From NCBI GenBank assembly GCA_963921935.1, contig OY998180.1, positions 87,355,139 to 87,419,138 on the forward strand: DNA of 64,000 nucleotides, read 5' to 3'. The DNA comes from Galeruca laticollis. Lineage: Eukaryota; Arthropoda; Insecta; Coleoptera; Chrysomelidae. Below are positions 31,628 to 42,379 of the stretch, piece after piece. Below the pieces are notes generated by a model that made no database searches, was not told where the DNA came from, and saw nothing but the letters and a program-made list of their open reading frames with translations. Position 1 is the stretch's first letter; each line of letters opens with the position of its first letter. The position numbers and the translations under genes were made by a program.

Positions 31628-31812
31628 ATGATATTTTTTCACTCCGAAAAATACTTTTTAAAAAACGAAAAATTACTGTTGAAGACGTTTATTACATGAA
31701 GCTTACAAACAATATCTCTTATTATTACACGATTATGGTTTTATATAGTTTTAATTAAAATTACAGCATAAGCAAATATTTTACATGGGTCAGCTATTGA
31801 CGTTTCTTAACT
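31628..31812 (-). repeat. 5' LTR of element 1 (185 bp)
   Basis: On the minus strand it starts AGTTAAGAAACGTC and ends ...GAAAAAATATCATT, directly before the primer site. The shorter copy at 3254-3335 matches its start, middle and end. CGCG (31813-31816) follows on the outside as the target duplication. Confidence 0.78.
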
Positions 31813-31816
31813 CGCG

Positions 31817-32465
31817 TTTAGTATTTTCTATAAAAATTATTTAATGGTCCAAAACTAAATACTGTTCATATTTACTATTTTACGATTAATTCTAATTAAG
31901 ATTTCTGAAATATGTCCTATCTCAAAACTCAGTAGTTTTAGAGATATTTGACATATGTTTTAAAAATAATTTTATAGTTGTAAATGAATGTAATTACACA
32001 TTTAAACGTAGCTTTTAATTCTGATCAACTTTTTTAGTAACATTTTTCAATATTGTCAAATTTAAAGGTACTTTACTCTTGAGTAAAACTCATATTTTTT
32101 GACAAACCTCCAATACGACTAAAAATTTTGATATTTGATGACTGTATTTTAGGTTTTAGATAATGCAGAAATTTTTATGAGGAATAACTTTCTTTCCTAA
32201 AATTAATAATAAAAAAGTTTTCCATATGATTCCAATATTATTTGCTAGAACAAAGATATGATAATTGAACAAACATGCATGGAATACACAGTGGATTAAA
32301 AATACGAATCTTACATATAAACAGCGAGCATTTTTTGTTCCTTGCTGTTCATTAAACGATGCTGCTAAAATTTCTTTTGAGGTGTCCGGATTCTTTAACA
32401 TTGTTATGTGTTTTTCAGCCTCAACCAAAAGATGGTGAATTTTGAAAACGTGCCTTACAGAGAGA
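31817..32465. other. No gene recognised
   Basis: AT-rich flank to the right of the nested elements. A minus-strand frame at 32494-32156 has no family resemblance and overlaps the start of a plus-strand hAT remnant. Confidence 0.5.
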
Positions 32466-33450
32466 TTTAACTTTAAAATCACTATCTGATACACTCTGGT
32501 CCAGTAGAATATACGCTACAAAACCTTTGAGATATCAAATTGGTGAGGTTTATGTTGATCTTTTGAAAGTAATGGATGCATCCGTATCTTCAAAAGATTT
32601 TAGTACATCACACCTAGATCGATCCCTCGCAATAAAAATCCCAAACAATATTTTTTTATTCTCTGTAGTAATCTGATAAGATATTATATTTAAAAAGAAT
32701 TATCTAAGTAAAATAATGCAGTCTTAAAGTATAAATCTAAAAGCTTGTTTAGACTGTCTAGACAAAATAAAACTGTTCTTTTTAGACTCAAGAGATGATA
32801 AAGGATTTAGCGAACTTCTTGTAGACGCCAGGCAGCTGGTCGAAGATTTAGAAATTGAACTGAATTGTGTATCTTCACAAAGAGTTCTTAAAAAAAAACA
32901 CAGTTTGGCTATGAAAGTTCTGACGAATTATTAGCAGTCCCGAAAATTAATTACGAAGTAAAAGTATCCTTCTCTATATTAGATACAACCTTATCATCCC
33001 TCAATGCAATATTCAAAAGGTTGGAGAGATTTAATAACATTTTTGGAATTATATATCAAATGTTCAGCTTGAATGAAGAAGAATTACGAAAAATTTTTCA
33101 TTTCATTTGAAATATGAAGCACATAAAGAATCAGATATTGATGCACATAACTTATTTGACGAAATTATTTGTTTAAAATACCACTTACCAGAGCAAAATG
33201 AGTTATATCCTCAGTTAATTCCTTAACACATTTTAAAGAACAATTAAATTTCAAGATGTCCAAATACTGCAGTGGCAATAAGAATTTTTTTAATACTACC
33301 AGTATCTGTAGCATAGGGAGAAAGTTTTTTTTCAAAATTAAATTTAATCAAAACTTATTTATGATCAACTCTGGCACAAGAGAGACTCAGTAATTTGACA
33401 ATGATGTTCATAGAAAGTGACTTTATTGTTTTTCTTATTTTATTTTTTTA
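32466..33450 (+). pseudogene. hAT transposase remnant, ZMYM1-like
   Basis: Decayed plus-strand coding sequence carries landmarks of the ZMYM1/DUF4371 group of hAT transposases. LKSLSDTLWSSRIYATKPLR lies near 32470. About 32955 begins INYEVKVSFSILDTTLSSLN, followed by a FNNIFGIIY-type stretch. The C-terminal dimerisation region near 33290-33420 reads LPVSVA, SKLNLIKTYL, then STLAQERLSNLTMMFIES. Stops and frame changes are frequent. Upstream zinc-finger and catalytic parts are missing. It cannot encode a working protein. Confidence 0.75.
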
Positions 33451-33819
33451 GACAAGTTGATCAAGGTTTTTTCCAGAAAAATGGCAAGAAAAGAGTGCTT
33501 TCAATAAATTATTAAGTTTTTTTTCTGTCATTACCATTTTTATTGTTTTGTTATTGCTTTGCTTTTTTTAAATTCTTTGTTAATCCTTATATCTAAGACT
33601 TGTCAAGATCTTCTTAATGTTATGGAGATGAGTAGTCAAGTACCATATTTTTACTTTTCCGCCCAACCCTATCTTATATGCGAGAAAAGTATTGGCTTAC
33701 CCCAAAAAAAGTTGGATTGTTTTTGAGTTATTTTTTCGTTTTTCAGGAAGAACAACACGAAAAACTGGTTTTAAAAAAAATCATGTGTTGTAACGAGGTT
33801 TTCGTTACTCAAAGGTTAT

Positions 33820-34330
33820 TTTGTGTCACCGAGTGTATTTTCATTTTGTATTTTCTGTCGCTGAGTATATTTATTTTATATTATATATCACCCGGTATGT
33901 ATTCTGGCCTCTGTATGAAAGTTATTTTATAGTTTATGTCGCCAAGTATATATTCACTTTATATTACATATCCCTGTTATATATTCTGGCCTCTGAAGGA
34001 AAAGTGATTTGATATTTTGTGTTGCCGAGTGTATTTTCATTTTGTATTTCCTGTGAGTATATTTATTTTATATTATATATCACCCGTTATGTATTCTGGC
34101 CTCTGTATACAAATCATTTTATAGTTTACGACGCCGACTATATTTTCTTTTGATAGTTTATGTCACCGAGTATATATTTATTCTATATTATGTATCACCC
34201 GTCACATATTCGTTCTTTTGTATATAAATCATTCTATAGTTTATGCGCCGAGTATATTTTCATTTTATAGTTTATGTCGACGAGTATATAAATAATCATT
34301 TTTATATTGTATCTACCCGCTATATATTTC
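33820..34330. repeat. Degenerate tandem repeat
   Basis: Variants of a unit containing CGAGTATATTT, ATTTTATAGTTTATGTC and TATTCTGGCCTCTGTAT recur several times with irregular spacing of about 75-115 bp, for example TATTCTGGCCTCTG near 33899, 33980 and 34091. Coding frames across it are repeat artefacts. Confidence 0.65.
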
Positions 34331-34974
34331 AATCACTGTATCGAAATTATTTTAGACATAAGACTTATAAGTATTGTAAATCTCCGTGAACATTCTATTC
34401 TATCCCCTGATTTCGGGGTAGAAACAATTGTTGTAGAAGGTTTAATAGTTATTCAAAGTTCCGATGATATTCTTATTTCTTTTACTATCTAGTTGCGATG
34501 GAGAAATAATTTTTCTGTGTAAAATATTTATTTCGATTTTGAAACTCAACATTTCAATGTACTGGTCTTCCCACTGTAACGAGATAGATATTGGTAGAAG
34601 CGCGCAGGTCGAACTAATCGAGAGAGGTGGAAAAGTAAGGCTGGAAGGCAGGTAGATTTCAAATCGAACAGAGAGTACGGAAGTGCTGGCTAACCGAAGC
34701 AGAAGCGAGAAATTGTGCACCGTCCGCCGAAAGTTGTTTAACTTTGCTTTGCCGATCACCTTAAATTTCTTTTAGAATTTTTTTCCGCACTTTAAAACAT
34801 TTCTCGACAATTTCGTTGCTGTAAAGGTAAGAGCTTTTAATAATAAAAATCCGAAAAATGAGTGGTCTTTTCAATTATAAATTTAAAATATTCATGCAGT
34901 TGATTTTCATTTTAAAATAAGTTGGAATATCTTGTACATTGGAGTGTGGTAAACCATTTATATATCTCATCTGA
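34331..34974. other. No gene recognised
   Basis: Sequence between two repeat arrays. A purine-rich block at about 34595-34700 and GCTGTAAAGGTAAGAG near 34819 resemble a leader with a splice donor, but nothing confirms a gene. Confidence 0.4.
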
Positions 34975-36615
34975 TTTAATACCTTTCTCGATATTTCTTT
35001 TTAGTAGGTTTCCTGATATTAGTGCCGTTCTTTAATACATTTTTCGATTTGTAGGGAAAATTCTTGATTGAAATCTCCGGTAGCGCCATGCATACATGAA
35101 CGCTAGGGCTTCCTGATATTTTAAATCTAGAATTCCCATTCTTTGATAACATTTCCGATTTTAGGGAGAATCCTGATTGAAATCTCCGGTAGAGCCAGGC
35201 ATACATAAACGCTAGGGCTTCCTGATATTTTAAATCTAGAATCAGCAGTTTCAATACCTTTCCCGACTTTTCTTTTTAGTGGGTTTCTTGATATTAGTTC
35301 CGTTCGTTAATACCTTTTTCGATTTGTAGGGAAAATTCTTGATTGAAATCTCCGTTAGCGCCAGGCATAAATAAACCCTAGGGCTTCCTGATATTTTAAA
35401 TCGAGAATTCTCATTCTTTGATAACTTCTCCGATTTCAGGGAGAATCTTGATTGAAATCTCCGATAGCGCCGGGCATACATAAACACTAGGGCTTCTTGA
35501 TATTTTAAATCTAGAATCCCCAGTTTCAATACCTTTCCCGACTTTTCTTTTCAGTGAGTTTTTTGATATTAGTTCCGTTCGTTAATACCTTTTTCGATTT
35601 GTAGGGAAAATTTTTGATTGAAATCTTCGTTAGCGCCAGACATACATAAACGCGAGGGCTTCCTGATATTTTAAATCTAGAGTTCCCATTCTTTGATAAC
35701 TTTCCGATTTTAGGGAGAATCTTGATTGAAATCTCCGGTAGCACCAGGCATACATAAACGCTAGGGCTTCCTGATATTTTACATCTAGAATCTCCAGTTT
35801 CAATACCTTTCCAGATTTTCCTTTTTAGTGGGTTTCCTGATATTAGTTTCGTTCTTTAATACCTTTTTCGATTCGTGGGGAAAATTCTTGATTGAAATCT
35901 CCGGTAGCGCCAGGCATACATAAACGCTAGGGTTTCCTGATATTTTAAATCTAGAATTTCCATTGTTTGATAACTTTTCCGATTTTAGGGAGAATCTTGA
36001 TTGGAATCTCCGGTAGCGCCAGGCATACATAAACGCTAGGGCTTCCTGATATTTTAAATCTAGAATCCCCAGTTTCCATACCTTTCCCGATTTTTCTTTT
36101 TAGTAGGTTTCCTGATATTAGTTCCGTTATTTAATACCTTTTTCGATTTGTAGGGAAAATTCTTGATTGAAATCTCCGGTAGCGCCAGGCATACATAAAC
36201 GCTAGGGCCTCCTGATATTTTAAATCCAGAATCCCCAGTTTCAATACCTTTCCCGACTTTTCTGGTAATAAGTTTCTTGATATTAGTTCCGTTCTTTGAT
36301 ACATTTTTCGATGTTTAGGAAGAATCTTGATTGAAATCTCCGGTAGCGCCAGGCATACATAAACGCTAGGGCTTACTGATATTCTAAATCTAGAATCCCC
36401 AGTTTTAGTACCTTTCCCGATTTTGTTTAAATTTTAGTGAGATTCCTGATAATTTAAGTCTAGAGCCCCGACCCTAGTATTGTGTTTTCCGATTTTATAG
36501 GGCGAATCCTGATTGGAATCTCCGGGAGCGCCAGGAATACATAAACGCCAGGGCTTCCTGATATTTTATATCTAGAGTCCCCGATCTTTAGTATTTTTTC
36601 CGATCTGATAGTTTT
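34975..36615. repeat. Satellite array, about 275-bp period made of two sub-units
   Basis: AGCGCCAGGCATACATAAAC (with variants) occurs eleven times: about 35082, 35191, 35357, 35466, 35632, 35740, 35906, 36014, 36180, 36344 and 36527. Spacing alternates between about 109 and 166 bp, so the period is about 275 bp with two related halves. The last copies lose the alternation (about 165-180 bp). Shared flanks include TTGATTGAAATCTCCGG and TCCTGATATTTTAAATCTAG. Minus-strand frames of 72-94 codons recur with the period and are not genes. Confidence 0.9.
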
Positions 36616-36980
36616 TTTTTAGGAGTAACACCTGACCCGTTCGTTTCATGAGAGTTTATAAAACATTTGAATGAGTGAGTGTATGGTACCTGTAAGTAAG
36701 GTTGTGTTATTAGTTGCTGTCCGAACATAACTAATTAGTGAGTAAAATAACAAAAATAAATTATTATGAATTGCATAAATAGTAAGCTGAAATGAGATAG
36801 TAATGAGAACTATATGAATCCATGAAAAAAAGTATATAAATCAAAGTTGTTTTTCATCAAATAAATGAATGTTAACCAAAATATTGAGAACACAACAGGT
36901 TATATAGATAAAGATAATTAATAAAAACAGTTGTCGATAACCTGAAATTATAGACGTCCACACACGATCACACGAATACC

Positions 36981-37828
36981 ATGAGCGAAGTAGAACACAC
37001 ATTGGATACCCTTCTGAATGAAATAGTTAACACCAGAAAAGAATTGCGACTTGCTATAGAGGCTTCGGAAGTGAATATTTTGTTTTGTTGAAGTTTGAAT
37101 CCCTAAATGAGAAAATACGAAAATTAGAAAGCGAAAATTTGGAACTTCACCACAGAGTAGAATATTTGGAGAAAGTAAGCAAAAAGAATAATATAGTCAT
37201 ATTTGGGTTGAAAGACCAAATTGATGAAGTGACTCCAGCAAAAATATCGGAAACATCAGCTAATATCACGGGCGTTCAAATAACATCTGAACATATTAAT
37301 GATGCATACACTCTAGGTAAATCGGAAAACGCACCAGTTAAAGTGGAATTTTTATCCTATTTAAAGAAATTAGCTATACTTCGAAATTGCTCCAAGCTAA
37401 AAGGCTCTAGTATATCGATTTCGAATGACTATACCAGACTACAGAGAGAGACTCAAAAAATCTTAAGACATCATTTGAATGCTGCCAGAGCCAATAACCA
37501 TCATTCATACATAAAGGGTGAACGCTTATACATAAATCAAAAAGCATACACAATCGAACAACTACAGGACCAACAAAATCAATTGAATAAACGTGGGAAT
37601 AGCGCTCCTTCTACACCTACTACAAATCAAGCAATAAAAACCCCCGAGCTCCATGAAGGCACTGCCGGTTTGAGGATTGAAGTCATCAACGATAAAATAG
37701 AGAAAATAAAACCGAAGGTGGGGAATCAAAATCAAGGGAATACGGACAATACTTCTAAGAAAGTAAGCGTTACAACTCTAACGAGAAAAACAAGAGCAGG
37801 CTCCTCTTCTAACCAAATAAATCACTGA
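36981..37828 (+). pseudogene. LINE ORF1 with coiled coil and RNA-binding domain
   Basis: Starts at ATG 36981 (MSEVEHTLDTLLNE). A frame change near 37085 moves into the frame that continues to 37828. A heptad-rich coiled coil (LNEKIRKLESENLELHHRVE) precedes an RRM-like domain with NNIVIFGLKD, APVKVEF, KLKGSSISISNDY and TRLQRETQKIL, the pattern of L1-type ORF1 chaperones. The tail is basic and low complexity. It binds element RNA as a trimer in relatives. ORF2 starts 180 bp downstream. Confidence 0.8.
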
Positions 37829-38010
37829 TGTGTATACATGTATTTATGTGTTTATTTTAGTTTGTTTTAACTGGAATTTTGTCATTACTGTATTGTACAT
37901 ATTATTTTATTTTACTCTATTACTCGAACAACTAGTGTATGTTCTGTGTCTTGAGCCTACATTGATTTCTTTTTTTTTGAATTTGTTAATAACGTTTCAA
38001 TTACTTGAAA

Positions 38011-40949
38011 ATGGACCAATATATGAGAGATTTTAATTTTCCAAGTATTGACACATATTGTTTGACAGATTTAGGCCAATGTAATCAGTTGTTTCAGATT
38101 AATAAGCATAATGATAATTTTACGATTTTCCATAATAATATTCGAAGCATATCAAAAAATTTGGATGAGCTAAAAGTATCACTATCTGATATCCTGGGTT
38201 TTGATTGTATCGTTTTGACGGAAACATGGAAAATTATTGATACGAATATATATATTATAGCAGGTTACAACTTAATTTATAATGAGGGCGATTTAAATCA
38301 AAATGATGGGCTGGTAGTGTATGTTAAATCTGCTTTCAGTTTTGAACATAGTATTATAAGTTTGGGACCAACTAAGGTTCTGAAAGTTACAATAGATATT
38401 CACAATAATACTAAGATCGTAATTTTGGCGTGTTATAGATCACCATCACAGGAGAATTATAATCCTAAAATACCCGTGTTCATCAATAATCTGGATACTT
38501 TGTTAAGGAATAGTAGAATAGGTACTGAGCAGTACTGCATATTTGTGGGTGATATCAACATAGACTTACTTGATTCAGATCATAATACAATAGATTACAT
38601 TAGTACCTTGAGCGAATATGGATTTGTATCTACCATTAATAAACCATCTAGACTGAATTCCTGCCTGGACCATCTCTTTTTATATTCAAAATATAATAAA
38701 AATTTAGAAAATATTATTCCTTTGGTAATAAAAACTGATATAACAGATCACTACGCAATAGCATTACAAATTATAATGGACAATAAAGAACAAAAGAAGC
38801 CATCCGAAAGGATTACAAAGCATGTTAACTACCAAAAACTTAAGGAATCTGTTTCTAAAATATCATGGGATTCGATAAGAAGTTGCTATAATCCAGATGA
38901 TGCTACAGAGAAATTTATTTCAATAATTCAAGAAAATATTGATAAGTGCCTTCATTATATATATAGACACAACCGGAAAAATACCAAAATTGCGCCATGG
39001 GTAACAAATGCTCTACTGAGGTCCATAAATGAAAAGAAACGTTTATTTCAGTTAACCAAAAAAAGCCCGAATGATCGTAATATACTTTCACATTACAGAC
39101 TATACAGAAATAAGTTAAATGCTCTAATTCAAACTACAAAAAAGAATTATTATATTACGAAAATTACCGAAAATTCCTATAATATCAAACAACTGTGGAA
39201 TGTAGTGAAAGATATTCGTGGATCAAGCAATTCACGAGTTAACATAGGAAATATTAAAGATCAAAAAGGAAATATATTAACCCATCCTCTTCAAATAGCG
39301 AATGAGTTTAACTCAACTTTTTCTGAAGTAGGGAAACATTTGGCCGAAAAAATAGACAAAAACCGACAGCGGGTATATGATAGAGTTTCTTTCTCAAATT
39401 CAATGTTTTTGCTACCAACAAATACATTTGAGGTGAAGTCAATTATAAATGAATTGAAAAACAAAAAAGCAACTGGTATAGACAAAATTAGTGCTGAGTG
39501 TCTAAAGGCACAATCATATATCCTTGATCCGCTGCAACACATAATAAACATGTGTATGAAGGTGGGAATATGGCCTAAAGCATTCAAAAAATCTGTAATC
39601 ACACCTATTTATAAAAATGGAGACAAATCCCTTCCTATTAACTATCGACCAATATCACTAGTACCACATATATCAAAAATATTTGAAAGAATATTGAAAA
39701 TAAGATTGGATTCATACATAACCAAATATGGGTTGATATCGTCCCACCAGTTTGGATTTAAACAGTTCCGCAGACAATGCTTTATTAAATTTAACAACCA
39801 AAATGTTTGATGCTCTAAATAGGAATAGAACGTGCCTATGTATTTTTTTGGATTTAGCGAAGGCATTCGATACTGTCAGCCACAGTAGTCTATTAAAAAC
39901 GCTGGAGAACTACGGGATACGGGATACTTGTTTGAAGCTATTCAGGAGTTATCTCTCACATCGACAACAGGTCGTCAAAATCAATGGATTTATTAGTGAA
40001 GAACGCGATATAACATACGGAGTACCACAGGGTACTATATTAGGCCCCGTGTTATTCAATCTCTACATGAATAATCTATTTTATTTAAATAGCGCTGGTC
40101 ATATAATTGGTTACGCGGATGATACTGCAATTGTTTATGAGGACAGTAATTGGTATGATTTAAAGCTGAAAGTTGAATCTGACCTAAAGCTAATTAAGTC
40201 GTGGTTTGATAGTAAACTATTAACCATAAATTTTGAAAAAATATTTTTACTTGCCTATTCTTAGCTCCAACTCATCTAATAACCGATTTTATCCACTGAA
40301 AATATCACAGTTTGATCAGGATTTATTTATTGAACCAACAAACAAAATAAAATATTTGGGGATTATATTGGATACAAATTTAAAATGGGATTGTCATATT
40401 AAATATATAATAAAAAAATTACAGTTTATTTTGCATAAATTTAGGCACTTGAAAAAGTATATTTCTAGCCAACATCTCCGCAATTTATATTTTGGATTGG
40501 TAGAAAGCCATCTTCGATATGGAATTCAGGTTTGGGGAAGTGCGTTGGAAACTCACCTGCAGCCATTAAATATAATCCAAAGGAGATTTCTAAAAATCAT
40601 AATGTCTAAACCGAACCTTTATTCTTCAGATCTTTTGTATTCTGAAAGCAAAATATTGGATCTGAAACAACTATACTTTTTATGCGTTTCAGTGGAATAT
40701 CATAGATCAAAGAATACATACAACTTACCAATCCATAATTACAATACTAGGAATAGACATTTCCATACAGTCCCTAGGATGATAAAAACTAGTTGTCAGA
40801 AAACATATTCTTTCTATTCCGTTAAGATTTACAACCGTATTCCAGATTATATTAAAAGCATCCAAAATATTCGATTATTTAAAAAGAAACTAAAACACTT
40901 CATTTTAGAGCAGAAAAGAGAATTCTGCGATATAAAAATCGTAACGTGA
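38011..40949 (+). pseudogene. LINE ORF2: AP endonuclease and reverse transcriptase, two frame changes
   Basis: The frame from ATG 38011 holds an AP-type endonuclease: HNNIRSI, VLTETW, LACYRSP, VGDINIDLL, CLDHLFL and TDHYAIA. RT follows, with GIDKISAEC, ITPIYKNGDKSLPINYRPIS, then after a frame change near 39765 FLDLAKAFDTVSH, YGVPQGTILGPVLF and the catalytic GYADDTAIVY (about 40100). A second frame change near 40240 leads to IKYLGIILDTNLKWDCHI and a C-terminal HLRYGIQVWGSA region, ending at 40949. It nicks target DNA and copies the element RNA from the nick. Two single-base changes disable this copy; otherwise the domains are complete. Confidence 0.88.
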
Positions 40950-41391
40950 GAAGTATCTACACCTACACATGGTTACATTGGCTGATGGTTGGAGTTTACG
41001 GTGTTCAATAACTTAAATAGTTTAATATACTTACTTTTTTTCTGTAGTTGTACAGGTTCATTTTCTTTATTTCTTTAATTTTTCATATTATAATTTTTCA
41101 TATTATATTTTTTTTAAATTCATATTTTGTTGATATATTCTGATTGTGCTGTGTATTATTTGTGATATTACTACTATCATTATTGTTTCTAAGTTTACTA
41201 TTGTTGTGAGTGTAACTAATTTTGTCGCTGTACTTAATTTAGATACCACTTACAAGCTGTTTTTTACAGCTTCTGTGGGGCATTGTGTTTATTTACGATT
41301 TTTGATCTACATTTGTTATACTTTGTAATTTATAGTGAATAAACATATATTATATTATATTATATTAAAAGACCACCAAACTTTGAATAGT

Positions 41392-42014
41392 TGTTGTTAC
41401 CGCTCCTTTCTGTTCTCATATATGCTATTTTATGGTCATAAACCACTCTCGCTTATGTCCTGCCTGCTTCGTCACTAATTAGTGCATATCTATTATACAT
41501 ATAGATAAATAATACATATGTGCTTTTGGGATACAAGGGTATTGTCTCCCCTTGTGAGTATTGTTTATTTTTATATATCACGGATTGGTAAAAAGTATAA
41601 TTGTAATAAAACCGAAATAAACCTTTGTGTTTTATTGACCTACTATAGACTAGCACCTCCTTATGGTAGAGTAGTTGTTTGGCTGCACGAATTTTAGCTT
41701 CTCCGTAGTGTGGATCAGGATAATAATATTTATTTCAGGACTAGCGAGAACGTTTCTATATTTAGCAATAACCTCCCGGATTTTGACGACAATAGACCCC
41801 TGGAATTTACCGTACCTCCATCTGAGGCTACCTGGAACTCTCGACGAGTGAAGTCGAGGGGCCGTGGAGAAAACCACGTTAATAATCGGGAGCCCGAGAA
41901 AGTGTGAGGTTTCAAAGGTGTCAGAAGTGAGTCCGAGGCCTTAAGAGGTAGAGCAAGAGGCTGCTACTTATATATCACGCGCAGCGTTCGCATACCCCGG
42001 AAAAACGCGTCACA
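41392..42014 (+). repeat. Solo-LTR-like copy related to element 2
   Basis: The stretch 41785-42014 resembles the end of the element 2 LTR: AGACCCCTGGAATT, ACCTCCATCTG(A/T)GGCTACC, AACTCTCGACG, then a final GTCACA. The left edge is uncertain; TGTTGTTACC at 41392 could be the LTR start. No internal coding region, primer site or target duplication was found, so this is probably a solo LTR or fragment of a sister family. It abuts the 3' end of the LINE. Confidence 0.6.
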
Positions 42015-42059
42015 GTGTGTATGTCGTCGTTGTCGTTGTTGTCGGCCACTTTACGTAAC

Positions 42060-42135
42060 ATGTCTTGTTAACACGATACAGCCTCCGGAGTGCAACAATT
42101 CACCACCACCATGGTATACTTGAAGTAGTGCCTAT
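42060..42135. repeat. Stray unit of the 168-bp repeat
   Basis: CTTGTTAACACGATACAGCC followed by TCCGGAGTG matches the units at 46110-46595. ATGGTATACTTGAAGTAGTGCC follows, as in that array but with the intervening part deleted. Confidence 0.6.
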
Positions 42136-42379
42136 TTTTAAGTTTGTTATAATAAATAAATAATAATATTTCCAAATAAATAATAAAAAAAATTATTTGG
42201 CAAAAACATATTATTTAGTACAAAAACTACCTTAACAAAATTTCTAACTAAAAATTAACAACACAACAAAAATTAAAAAAAACTCTCCTTCCAAGGAACA
42301 ACGAACAAAATAAATAATAATTAATAAAAATAAACAACTAATTAAATTTTTTCTTACGTATTTTCATTTCTTAAAACTT

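Larger units (their letters stand above)
3254..31812 (-). mobile_element. Errantivirus-like Ty3/gypsy element (element 1), decayed, host of nested insertions
   Basis: A minus-strand LTR retrotransposon is bounded by CGCG at 3250-3253 and 31813-31816, a 4-bp target duplication of alternating pyrimidine and purine. LTRs lie at both ends, and an errantivirus-type primer site follows the right LTR. Gag, protease, RT, RNase H, integrase and env pieces appear in the canonical order from right to left. Three insertions split it: about 4231-8325 in env, 10055-14581 between RNase H and integrase, and 15516-28496 in RT. Removing them leaves about 7 kb, normal for this group. Every frame has stops or frame changes, so this copy is dead. 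Confidence 0.88.
36640..41366 (+). mobile_element. Nearly full-length LINE (Jockey/CR1-type)
   Basis: ORF1 (36981-37828) and ORF2 (38011-40949) are followed by an AT-rich 3' untranslated region. That region ends with AATAAA (41337-41342) and a short TATTA tandem tail to 41366, the kind of 3' end made by CR1/Jockey-group elements. The 5' limit is not precise; the satellite array ends just before it. Only three frame changes are seen in about 4 kb of coding sequence, so it is moderately young. No target duplication was resolved. Confidence 0.85.

Noticed and set aside
34976..36030. Four consecutive minus-strand frames of 72-94 codons with end-to-start overlaps, looking like a gene family
   Set aside because: They recur with the 275-bp satellite period, and their overlaps are a by-product of that repeat; composition is not protein-like.
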